A stretch of 64,000 bases of DNA. It comes from Theristus sp. LFF4_11. Lineage: Eukaryota > Nematoda > Chromadorea > Monhysterida > Xyalidae. A program made the position numbers and the translations under genes. Location: the NCBI GenBank assembly GCA_030248135.1, contig JASANC010001532.1:1-64000 (forward strand), given 5' to 3'. Below the pieces are notes generated by a model. That model was not told the DNA's origin. It made no database searches and worked only from the letters and a program-made list of their open reading frames with translations. Below are positions 1-9,105 of the stretch, piece by piece (the first letter of the stretch is position 1; every line of letters starts with the position of its first letter).

Positions 1-2277
1 TTTTGTAGGTTCCGAGAAAAACAGTTGCTTTTTAATCAGACATTTATTTTACTCAAAAAAACTGGCAAAAGTCTTGGTTTTATCCCATTTTTGAGCATTA
101 CAAAGTACAAATGTCCCAACCGATTTGAGTATGATGACTAGACGGTTCGATCAACGTCAAAATCAAGTTGGTTGGCTACTATTGCTGGTTTTTATTATGA
201 GGGCAGAAAGTGGGTTAAAAACAAATATTTATTTATTTTTGGTGCAAAATAACAGTGCGATCAAAAAACAAATAACATATTTAAAATCTGTGGATCTGGA
301 CGGTTACTTTAGAGTTAAACTCCTATTGGTTCGCACACCTTTTTGCCTTTTCTTTAATCGATACAGCGCACATACACCTCTTTTAAAAACGGTTTTTATA
401 TTTTACGCGAAAATTTATTGAAACAGGTGTAAAACAATGTGAGTTTGACATCAATCAGATCACCCGCTTTTGTAGGTTCCGAGAAAAAACAGTTGCTTTT
501 CAATCAGACATTTATTTTACTCAAAAAACTGGCAAAAATCTTGGTTTTAGCCCATTTTTGAGCATTACAAAGTACAAATGTCCCAACCGATTTGAGTATG
601 ATGACTAGACGGTTCGATCAACGTCAAAATCAATTTGGTTGGCTACTATTGCCGGTTTTTATTATGAGGGCAGAAAGTGGGCTAAAAACAAATATTTTAT
701 TTTTTTGGTGCAAAATAACAGTGCGATCAAAAAACAAATAACATATTTAAAATCTGTGGATCTGGACGGTTACTTTAGAGTTAAATTCCTATTGGTTCGC
801 ACACCTTTTTGCATTTTCTTTAATCGATACAGCGCACATACACCTGTTTTAAAAACGGTTTTTAAATTTTACGCGAAAATTTATTGAAACAGGTATAAAG
901 CGATGCGAGTTTGACATCAATCAGCTCGCCCGCTTTTGTAGGTTCCGAAAAAGACAGTTGCTTTTTAATCCGACATTTATTTTGCTCAAAAAACTGGCAA
1001 AAATCTTGGTTTTAGCCCATTTTTGAGCATTACAAAGTACAAATGTCCCAACCGACTTGAGTATGATGACTAGACGGTTCGATCAACGTCAAAATCAATT
1101 TGGTTGGCTACTATTGCTGGTTTTCATTATGAGGGCAAAAAGTGGGCTAAAAACAAATATTTTATTTAACTTTGGTGCAAAATAACAGTGCGAGCAAAAA
1201 ACAAATAACATATTTAAATTCTGTGGATTTAGACGGTTAGTCTAGAGTTAAGTTCCTATTGGTTCGCACACTTTTTTGCATTTTCTTTAATCGATATAGC
1301 GGGCATATACCTCTTTTAAAAACGATTTTTATATTTTAGGCGAAAAGTTATTGAAACAGGTATAATGCGATGCGAGTTTGACATCAATCAGCTCGCCCGC
1401 TTTTGTAGGTTCCGAAAAAGACAGTTGCTTTTTAATCAGACATTTATTTTGCTCAAAAAACTGGCAAAACTCTTGGTTTTAGCCCATTTTTGAGCATTAC
1501 AAAGTACAAATGTCCCAACCGACTTGGACTAGACGGTTCGATCAACGTCAAAATCAATATGGTTGGCTACTACTGCTGGTTTTCATTATGAGGGCAAAAA
1601 GTGGGCTAAAAACAAATATTTTATTTAATTTTGGTGCAAAATAACAGTGCGATCAAAAAACAAATAACATATTTAAAATCTGTGGATCTAGACGGTTAGT
1701 TTAGAGTTAAATTCCTATTGGTTCGCACACCTTTTTGCATTTTCTTTAATCGATATAGCGGGCATACACCTCTTTTAAAAACGGTTTTTATATTTTACGT
1801 GAAAATTTATTGAAACAGGTGTAAAACAATGCGAGTTTGACATCAATCAGCTCGCCCGCTTTTGTAGGTTCCGAAAAAGACAGTTGCTTTTTAATCAGAC
1901 ATTTATTTTACTCAAAAAACTGGCAAAAATCTTGGTTTTAGCCCATTTTTGAGCATTACAAAGTACAAATGTCCCAACCGACTTGAGTATGATGACTAGA
2001 CGGTTCGATCAACGTCAAAATCAATTTGGTTGGCTACTATTGCTGGTTTTCATTATGAGGGCAAAAAGTGGGCTAAAAACAAATGTTTTATTTATTTTTG
2101 GTGCAAAATAACAGTGCGCGCAAAAAACAAATAACATATTTAAAATCTGTGGATCTAGACGGTTAGTTTAGTTTAGTTAAATTCCTATTGGTTCGCACAC
2201 TTTTTTGCATTTTCTTTAGTCGATATAGCGGTACAGCGGGCATACACCTCTTTTAAAAACGATTTTTATATTTTACA
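1..2277. repeat. Tandem satellite, ~466-bp unit, 4.9 copies
   Basis: Five head-to-tail units start at about 1, 468, 934, 1401 and 1860, each opening with TTTTGTAGGTTCCGA. Spacing is 467, 466, 467 and 459 bp. The fifth unit breaks off near 2277, and the array runs out of the window on the left. Units differ by scattered substitutions and short indels; unit 4, for example, lacks a few bases after ACCGACTTG. Open frames of 98 and 82 codons in units 1 and 2 share an amino-acid pattern but are broken in later units, so I do not call them genes. Confidence 0.93.
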
Positions 2278-3720
2278 CCTCGTCTTCGGTACTGCACTCA
2301 GTACCGAAGGCGAAAGCAAATTTTCGAGGGGGGGGGGGGTGTCGTCACGTGGGGGGGGGGGTAGGGTTAGGCGAAAAAAAAATCCGGATTTTTTTTTTAA
2401 ATTAAAAAAAAATTTTTTTTTTTAAATTTTATTACAAGTTAGGTTCGTTCGAAGCGTCTCGTCGAGCTGAGTTCATCTAGACTATTTTCAGAACGATCCG
2501 GGAAACTATAAGAGCGAAAATCGTGTTTTATTGAAATTATGTCCATTTCATAGAGGGAAAGTTGCATTTTCAACAGTAAAACAGGGCAATTTTTCACGTG
2601 TACTTGAATATTGAACCGTTCTTAGTGGTTCCTCTTTAGAAAATTACCAAAATTTGACTGTGTTCAAAAATTCCTGTTTGCTGTAGCTAAGTCGGCAACC
2701 CCTGTCGACCCGGTCGCCCCCCCCCCCCAAGACACTTACTTTCAGGTTCAACCAGCTATGCTATCTGCCACATGGCGAGAGCCCACTCTTCAATTCAGTT
2801 AAGTCATTTCAACGGTAAAAATTGACTCTAGAAGTCATCCAAATCGAAAAACATGGAGTACGTCGGTCAAAATGACCAAATAATGACATTTACCTAAGCA
2901 CACAAAGAAGTTGGGAAGAAAATTTGGTTTGAACTTTCAAAAAATTATGCCATAAATCGAATTTTCAGAGCAAAGTAGAAGAAAAAATTTTCAAATTTTT
3001 TTAAGTTTGAAAAAAAAATCCAAATTTAAAAAAAAAACGAAAAAAAAATAAAAAAAAATTTTTTTTTCAAAGCCCCTAACCCTAGGGGGGGTGCCGAAAA
3101 TTTTTCAGTGGGGGGGTGTCAGTCATGGTACAGTGACACCCCCCCAGGCGTGGGCCATGGGGGGGGGTGCACTATTGTAGAAAATTTTCTGGGGGGGGGT
3201 GCACACCCCCCACCCCACCCATGAGATTTTTTCGCTTAAATTTTGAAGGAAAAACGCTAAATTTTGCTGCAAAATCTTTGAAATTACAATGAAGAATGTC
3301 AAGTTATCATATATTTAGCTTATATTATGGTCTTTAAAGACAAAAAATCACGATTTTTGAGCAAAAATTCATGATTTTTGGGCGGTCCGAGAAAATTTTT
3401 GGGGGGTGTCACTGTTACTTAAGTCCATCTAGGGGGGGGTGGGGGGGGGTGTCTAGCAAATTTCGAGGGGGGGGGGGTGTGGATGGTCCAGTGTCAGGTT
3501 TTGGGGGGTGGGTGTCGCGTGTGCCCCCCCCCCCCCCCCCCCCACGCGGAGGTCTCGGGTGCTCTGGGGGGGTGTACCCCCCCCCCACCCCCCCTCGTCT
3601 TCGGTACTGACTGCACTGACCCCCCTCAGGAAAATTTGCTGCCCGTGCTGCGCACCCCCCCCCCTCACTCACCGAGAAGGCACCGGACCGGACACTAGGT
3701 TTTTTTTGTAGAAAAACATC
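2278..3720. repeat. G/C-homopolymer-rich element, split by a hAT insertion
   Basis: This stretch is dominated by runs of 7-17 G or C separated by short unique pieces. The words CCTCGTCTTCGGTACTG occur near 2279 and again near 3594, so the two flanks probably belong to one older element, or to two copies, now separated by the transposon at 2362-3084. An 11-bp perfect stem with a 4-base loop lies at 2284-2309. The open frames across it (3371-3798, both strands) are Gly/Pro homopolymer translations and not credible genes. Confidence 0.6.
2362..3084. mobile_element. Non-autonomous hAT-like element, internally deleted copy
   Basis: It begins TAGGGTTAGG and ends CCCCTAACCCTA, imperfect terminal inverted repeats. 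Its interior is nearly identical to the element at 47835-48873, for example the stretch around 2440-2790 with AAGCGTCTCGTCGAGCTGAG. Relative to that copy it lacks about 316 bp between CACTCTTCAA and TTCAATTCAG. It has no coding capacity. The flanks are G runs on both sides, so a target-site duplication cannot be verified. The other copy has a clear 8-bp duplication, which is the basis for assigning hAT. Confidence 0.8.
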
Positions 3721-3923
3721 GGTTTTTTGCAGAAATTTTGGAGCGTTTGCAGAAATTTGTTCAGCGGATTTCTGCAAATTGCAGAAACAGATTTGCATGC
3801 AAACTTTGGTTCTGCAACATTCATTTTGTGCTTGGCTGGCGCTTGACTGAGCTTTTACATCAACAGAAGAAATTTCAAAGTTTTTTTGTCATAAACAGCT
3901 GTTTCGGCGGTTGCTGTAGCGCA

Positions 3924-5033
3924 ATGATTGGCGTATTTACCCATACACAACCCAAGGAACGTTGTTCGTCAGCGGGGTGGCACAGGCCGCCGGTTCAATT
4001 GATGTCGTTTCTTCAATCACCGATATTCACAACGAAACGGAATCGTGCACAGGTGTCGTCGTCGTCGTCATCTTCAACGAGCACCACACCACAGATAAAG
4101 AAAATTAATAATTCAGGCGCTGACAATATGGCGTCGGAAGATATAAAACTGTTGGTGACGTCGATCAACAAGCTGGTTGATTTGCAGCAAACGCAAATGA
4201 CGATGATGAATAAATTCATTGAGTCACAAGAGCAGCAGTCAACGAAAATTGTGGAAATGCTGACTGCTCAAAACTCGTTGATGGCAGAATTGGTCGCGAA
4301 ACATTTCGATGCTCAGCCGCCGCCGTCGGATTGGGGTCGCCCACCGGCCTCCGTCATGCCGGCGGAGGTCACTTCAGCACTGACGATGGACCACGAGATT
4401 TCGCGACAGTTTGCGCTGGAGGCTGAAATGCAAGAACGAAAGGACAAACAAAATAATCTGGTTCTGGCGGGCTGGCCGGAACGCATGCCGGGGAAAGTGC
4501 TGTCGAGGCCGGAGCGCGACGACGAAACCGCGAACACTGAGCTGAAATTCGTGAGGGACGTGCTTCAGGACGTTGGCGGCAACCGTGATGATGTCGAGAC
4601 CGTCTTCAGGATGGGATCGTATTCGGATGCGGTGCGCAGCGATGGCCGACCGAAATCGCCGCGTCTGCTCAAAGTGAAGTTGGCAACGGCTGACGCGAAA
4701 AAACGACTGCGCGAAAATTGGAAGAGATTCGGTGATTCAAAATTCATTTATTTTCGCTCTGATAAAACGCTAGCACAAAGAACCATTGAGGCGCAGGCAC
4801 GCCAGAATTTGTACAAGTTCAGGAGTATGTCTGAGGAAAATAAGAAATGTGTTTTGCGAGAGTCGTTTGATGGCCGTTTTTCAATTCGAAAATCAGTGCA
4901 AGTGAACAACCGTTGGCATTGTCAGTTTGTGGCCGATCCGTTTTCTGCAAATTTTTTAGAGTCGATTCGTGCGGCTGAGGATGTGAGCATGGCTGACGCG
5001 AGAGGCAACAGTGCGGCTGCTGGTGGACAATAG
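3924..5033 (+). CDS. LINE ORF1: coiled-coil nucleic-acid-binding protein
   Basis: The frame is open from before 3738, but the first credible ATG is at 3924; another at 4128 (MASEDIKLL) is also possible. From the 4128 start, a Ser/Thr-poor, Gln/Met/Leu-rich segment covering about 60 residues looks like a coiled coil (TSINKLVDLQQTQ...). It is followed by a basic, RRM-like region of the kind seen in LINE ORF1 proteins (NNLVLAGWPE, then RLLKVKLATADAKKRLRENW and FIYFRSDKTLAQR). ORF1 proteins of this class bind element RNA and trimerise. It ends at TAG 5031-5033, and ORF2 continues in the same frame with no spacer. Clade assignment from ORF1 alone is weak. Confidence 0.75.
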   Translation: MIGVFTHTQPKERCSSAGWHRPPVQLMSFLQSPIFTTKRNRAQVSSSSSSSTSTTPQIKKINNSGADNMASEDIKLLVTSINKLVDLQQTQMTMMNKFIESQEQQSTKIVEMLTAQNSLMAELVAKHFDAQPPPSDWGRPPASVMPAEVTSALTMDHEISRQFALEAEMQERKDKQNNLVLAGWPERMPGKVLSRPERDDETANTELKFVRDVLQDVGGNRDDVETVFRMGSYSDAVRSDGRPKSPRLLKVKLATADAKKRLRENWKRFGDSKFIYFRSDKTLAQRTIEAQARQNLYKFRSMSEENKKCVLRESFDGRFSIRKSVQVNNRWHCQFVADPFSANFLESIRAAEDVSMADARGNSAAAGGQ

Positions 5034-7949
5034 GTGCGCGGCTCTCCAGGTCAAATACAAAATCTTTCTCATCAAACTCTTTGCTTTTATTTTTGTAATG
5101 TCAGATCCATTTTATCCCAAGAACGGAGAGATCTCTTAGATGGTTTAATTCTGGGCGATCAGAGCAAAACAAAGATTACTATTTACCTGTTCGTAGAGAC
5201 GTGGTTGAATGATACTGTTAGAAATGCTGCGGTAACTGACCATAACTTTCAAATATTTCGCTTGGATCGGAACTACGGTGAGCGTGGAGGGGGTCTGTTG
5301 TGTTTGGTACCGAAATCCGTCAAAGCAAAAATTATTGAAAATTGTACCATTTGCACCGAAAATTTCGAGCTCCTGACAATCAAAATCTTCTTAAACAACT
5401 GCGCTTTTACAATTTCAATTGTTTATCGTGTCCCAGGCTCACCCTCTTCTAATGTGCCTGCATGGCACCACCTTTTGCAGCTTCTGGAGACAATTTCTGG
5501 TGATGGCACTGGATCGTTCATTTTTGGTGACTTTAACCTTCCTGGATTAAATTGGCATCCAACCTTCAGCACGTATCAAGATAGAAAAACAAACTTGGAG
5601 TTTCTAAGTAAAATTGCCGAACTAGGCCTGTTTCAAATGGTTGACCTCCCAACTAGAAATGACAACTATCTTGATTTAGCTTTCGTTTCTACACCAGAAC
5701 TTGTTACCGCATGTGAAATCTTGAATCCATTTGGATATCCAGAACAACCAAGTGATCACAAATCAATACATGTCACAACGTCCATAAAAATCACATCAAA
5801 ACCGAGAATATTCAAATTTAAAGATTACTCCAAAGCAAGATGGGGAAAGATGGAACAACACCTTTTGGAAGTGGATTGGAGAAAAGTTTTTAGCATGTGT
5901 GACTCAGTTGAAAAGATGAGTGACGTGTTTGAAGAAACTTGCAAAGTTTTGATTGATAACTATGTACCTACGTCTAGAATTTCAGAGTCATCAGGAAAAC
6001 TATTACCCTGGTCTCCACGCCTACAGAAGTTGTTGAAAACTCAGGAAAGACTACGCCGTGTCAACAGACGGAATATAAATTCTTACCTTTCGTTTCGGGT
6101 GGTATCCAGAATAATAGATAAAATGAAGAGAAAAGAAAGATATGCGGCTGAAAAAAGGGCACTTTCACATCCAAATCCTCGGAAATTTTGGTCAGCAGTA
6201 AAAAAGAAAATTGGTTGTAGCAGGGACATTCCAGTTATAGAAACAGTAGATGGGACACCGCTTACTACAGATGCGGAAAAAGCAGCAGCATTTAACGATA
6301 TGTTTGCCTCTTTTTTCACACGCAACGATGGGACGCAGTGGGTATCATTAGAGGATGGTAGACAAGGACTACGTTCACCAGGAACTGTTACACCAGAACT
6401 TGTTTACTCATATCTATGTAAACTGCGGAATAAATCAGCTTGTGGTCCAGATAAAATTTCGCAAATCTTTCTAAAGAAACTTTGTGTTGCTTTATCTGAG
6501 CCACTTTCTCTACTTTTTAATGCATCCCTCTACTGGAATGATGTTCCAAAGAGTTGGAGGCAAGGAATTGTTCACCCCATTCCAAAAACCAAACAAAGTG
6601 CAAAGATCACCAATTATCGACCAGTATCATTAACTTCTAATGTCTGTAAAGTCTTTGAAAGAGTTATCCGAGACAAAATTTTGAACTTTTGCGCGGAGAC
6701 AAAAATATTGTCACCATTTCAATTTGGTTTTATTCCTAATCGGGGTGTGGAAGGACAATTACTGACGTGTATAAATGATTGGACAAAATCTCTAGATAAG
6801 AAATATGGTGTTGATGTAGTGTATCTGGATATCTCAAAAGCTTTTGACAAAATTCCTCATAACTTACTTCTGATGAAACTCAATTACATGGGTATTACTG
6901 GATACCTGCTGTCGTGGATAGAGTCATATTTGAAAGACAGGACACAAGTTGTTCGCATTAACAAATCAACGTCACAGCCGGTTTCCATTACCTCTGGAGT
7001 TCCACAGGGAAGCGTTCTTGGCCCAGTGCTCTTCACTTTGTTCATAAATGATCTACCTCAAATAATTAAAAACAGCAAGATAGCGATTTATGCAGATGAC
7101 GTCAAAATTTATCGAGATGTTGTTTCAGATTCAGATAGACTATTGCTACAAGAAGATCTTGATGCTATTGAGCTTTGGATGGACTCAAACAAACTGTCTC
7201 TTTCTCCAGATAAAACTCAAATCTTGCATCTAGGGGGCAAATGCAATCACAAGTACCAGTATACGATTTGTGATCAAGAAATTCGATCTTCCAAAACTGT
7301 TAGAGATCTTGGAGTGCTGATTGATGACAAACTATCTTTCAGGGATCATGTGGAAAAAATCGTTAAAAAATCAAACAGCGTGTCGGGTCTTATTAAACGT
7401 TGCTTTAGAGTTAAAACCCAAGGTTTTAGACTTAAACTATTCAAAACTCTAGTCCTCCCAAATTTGTCATTTTGTCAAACCGTTTGGTTCCCAAGTTTGC
7501 TTGAACTAAATAAAATGTTAGAATCTCCACAAAGAACCTTCACTAAATATCTTCCTGGAATTAGTTTTCAGAGCTCTTATACCCAACGTCTTGATCAACT
7601 CTCTTTGTTACCACTAGTGATTAACAGAACTATTGCTGATCTAATTCTGGTGTTTAAAATAGTGTCAGGTCGTTTGTTCGTTCCTAATATAAATGACTTC
7701 TTCGTATTTCACCAGCCAGGATATGGTGCTAACACTCGGGGACATACTCTCAAGCTCACAGTTCCAACAACAACAACGTCTGTCCGCAAGCATTTTTTCA
7801 GTATCAGAGTAATATCATTGTGGAATTCTCTTGAGGATACCACGGTTTCATCCCCTACTGTTGGCCAGTTTAAGAGCTATCTCCGTTCATCCGAATACCA
7901 AAAAATTAAAACTTTTGTTTCAAAAAAGTTCTCTACAATACTTGACTAG
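5034..7949 (+). CDS. LINE ORF2: AP-type endonuclease and reverse transcriptase
   Basis: The open frame has 971 codons and no internal stop. The N-terminal endonuclease shows the CNVRSI, VETWL, YRVPGS, FGDFNLPGLNW and PSDHKSIHV motifs, that is the catalytic N, E, D, N and SDH. The reverse transcriptase follows with NYRPVSLTSNVCKVFE, FQFGFIPNRG, VYLDISKAFDKIPHNLL, SGVPQGSVLGPVLFTLFIND and IYADDVKIY (the catalytic YADD). The C-terminus ends DQLSLLPL...SYLRSSEYQK. The first in-frame ATG is only at FQMVDLP, about 200 codons in and beyond most endonuclease catalytic residues. Expression therefore probably depends on translation from ORF1, by readthrough of TAG 5031 or by reinitiation. The clade is CR1/L2-like by inference. 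Confidence 0.93.
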   Translation: MRGSPGQIQNLSHQTLCFYFCNVRSILSQERRDLLDGLILGDQSKTKITIYLFVETWLNDTVRNAAVTDHNFQIFRLDRNYGERGGGLLCLVPKSVKAKIIENCTICTENFELLTIKIFLNNCAFTISIVYRVPGSPSSNVPAWHHLLQLLETISGDGTGSFIFGDFNLPGLNWHPTFSTYQDRKTNLEFLSKIAELGLFQMVDLPTRNDNYLDLAFVSTPELVTACEILNPFGYPEQPSDHKSIHVTTSIKITSKPRIFKFKDYSKARWGKMEQHLLEVDWRKVFSMCDSVEKMSDVFEETCKVLIDNYVPTSRISESSGKLLPWSPRLQKLLKTQERLRRVNRRNINSYLSFRVVSRIIDKMKRKERYAAEKRALSHPNPRKFWSAVKKKIGCSRDIPVIETVDGTPLTTDAEKAAAFNDMFASFFTRNDGTQWVSLEDGRQGLRSPGTVTPELVYSYLCKLRNKSACGPDKISQIFLKKLCVALSEPLSLLFNASLYWNDVPKSWRQGIVHPIPKTKQSAKITNYRPVSLTSNVCKVFERVIRDKILNFCAETKILSPFQFGFIPNRGVEGQLLTCINDWTKSLDKKYGVDVVYLDISKAFDKIPHNLLLMKLNYMGITGYLLSWIESYLKDRTQVVRINKSTSQPVSITSGVPQGSVLGPVLFTLFINDLPQIIKNSKIAIYADDVKIYRDVVSDSDRLLLQEDLDAIELWMDSNKLSLSPDKTQILHLGGKCNHKYQYTICDQEIRSSKTVRDLGVLIDDKLSFRDHVEKIVKKSNSVSGLIKRCFRVKTQGFRLKLFKTLVLPNLSFCQTVWFPSLLELNKMLESPQRTFTKYLPGISFQSSYTQRLDQLSLLPLVINRTIADLILVFKIVSGRLFVPNINDFFVFHQPGYGANTRGHTLKLTVPTTTTSVRKHFFSIRVISLWNSLEDTTVSSPTVGQFKSYLRSSEYQKIKTFVSKKFSTILD

Positions 7950-8815
7950 GGGAGTCCGCACAACCGCTGGTTTGTCGCGCGGTTGTCTCTTCGTTGGCAT
8001 GTGGTCTGTTTTTATTTATTTGTTTGGTTTTCGCGTTTTAGTTTCGTGCCGTGCCGTTCTTGTTTCGGTTTTGCATTTGTTTGGTTTGGTTCAGTTTGTT
8101 CTGCTTCGGTGCATTTCGTTTTTTATTTTTTTATTTTCGTTTTGTGGGGTGGATTGTTTTTTTGTGGTGTTTGCGTGTTGTTGTGTGGGTGGTGGGGGTT
8201 TTTATTCTTTTGTTTTTTTTTGGGTTTGTGTTGGAGTTCGTTTTTTTTTGGTGTGCTGGGGTGGGGGGGGGTTTGTGTGTTTGCGATATGTCTGTTTCTG
8301 CGTCTCTTAAAAAAAAGAGAAAAAAGAAAGAAAAAAGATGTGCAAAAAAACAAAAAAAAACAAAAAAAACAAAATAAAATGATGAATGAAGAGACAGCTC
8401 ATAGACTTGTTTCTTTGGTTTTTTTTGGTTTTTTCATCATAGTGTTGAGCCGTCACAGGCGTCGTTGCTGTTCTTTATCTTGTGTTTAAGAAAGCCACTC
8501 ATTGAAGTTTTTTTGTTTATTGATTGTTTCGGGTTCTTCAGTTTTCGGTTCTCGTTTTGTGTGTGAATTGAGTTTTTTTTTTTGGATAGAGTTTGTGCCT
8601 CCAAATGTTTTTCAACTTCAGCTTGTTTTAGGGTAAATACATGGGCAATTCTTGCCCACATCCGACACCCGATACAAAACAATGATATAATAGTTGTTTG
8701 TTTCATTCTTTTTTTTTTGATAATTTTGACATTATTTTAATTGTTTATCATTGTGTTTTTGTTAAAGGTGTTGCGCGTTAAATAAAATCTTGAAATCTTG
8801 AAATCTTGAAAAATC
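7950..8815 (+). other. LINE 3' UTR and tail
   Basis: The region is non-coding and strongly G/T-rich on the plus strand to about 8290, then A-rich. Just after the stop codon, ACAACCGC and GCGGTTGT (about 7960-7986) can pair as a hairpin. The end is AAATAAAATCTTGAAATCTT followed by more CTTGAAAT-type repeats, a likely template-recognition tail. Open frames here (for example 7983-8489) are low-complexity F/V/W/K translations and not genes. Confidence 0.7.
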
Positions 8816-9105
8816 AAAAAAATCACTTTTAAGAATGTATACAAATCCTCCGTTGGGTGTTGGCTGAATTGAAAACTGGCTGGGGAAGTTTTTGTGTCAA
8901 TCGTCGGCACGAAGTATTGTTGATTCTTTTTTTCGCTTTGACGATCAGCTTTTGCAGAAATAAACATTCGAATCGACAAAACCGAATCCCCAGACGACGT
9001 GACACGGTGACGTTGCGTGTCGTCGTCTTTATTTTGGTGGGAGAACACAAAGCCGATCGTTAATCGTTCGTTGCTGCTGCTTGCCCCCGCGAAACAGCAT
9101 CGAGC
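8816..9105. other. Intergenic and 5' UTR of GRIM-19
   Basis: This is unique sequence between the LINE tail and the GRIM-19 start codon. The open frames on both strands are short and overlap each other. No TATA-like or other convincing promoter element is evident. Any promoter must lie within about 290 bp or inside the LINE 3' end. Confidence 0.4.

Larger units (their letters stand above)
3720..8815 (+). mobile_element. CR1/L2-like non-LTR retrotransposon (LINE), near full length
   Basis: The element has ORF1 (3924-5033), ORF2 (5034-7949) with endonuclease and reverse transcriptase, a GT-rich 3' UTR, and a 3' tail of AATCTTGA-like repeats ending near 8815. CR1/L2-group elements typically end in a short tandem repeat rather than poly-A. 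The 5' boundary is uncertain; the G-rich element stops near 3700. Both ORFs are free of frameshifts, which suggests recent insertion. It lies about 290 bp upstream of the GRIM-19 start codon on the same strand. ORF1 and ORF2 are in one frame separated by a single TAG. Confidence 0.88.

Noticed and set aside
125..887. Two similar open frames of 98 and 82 codons
   Set aside because: They are the same segment of adjacent satellite units, and later units have stops and frameshifts there.
3371..3798. Gly/Pro-rich open frames on both strands
   Set aside because: Homopolymer G/C translation; all frames are open for the same trivial reason.
8051..8489. Hydrophobic open frames after the LINE
   Set aside because: GT-rich 3' UTR translated into F/V/C/W; no start context or domain.
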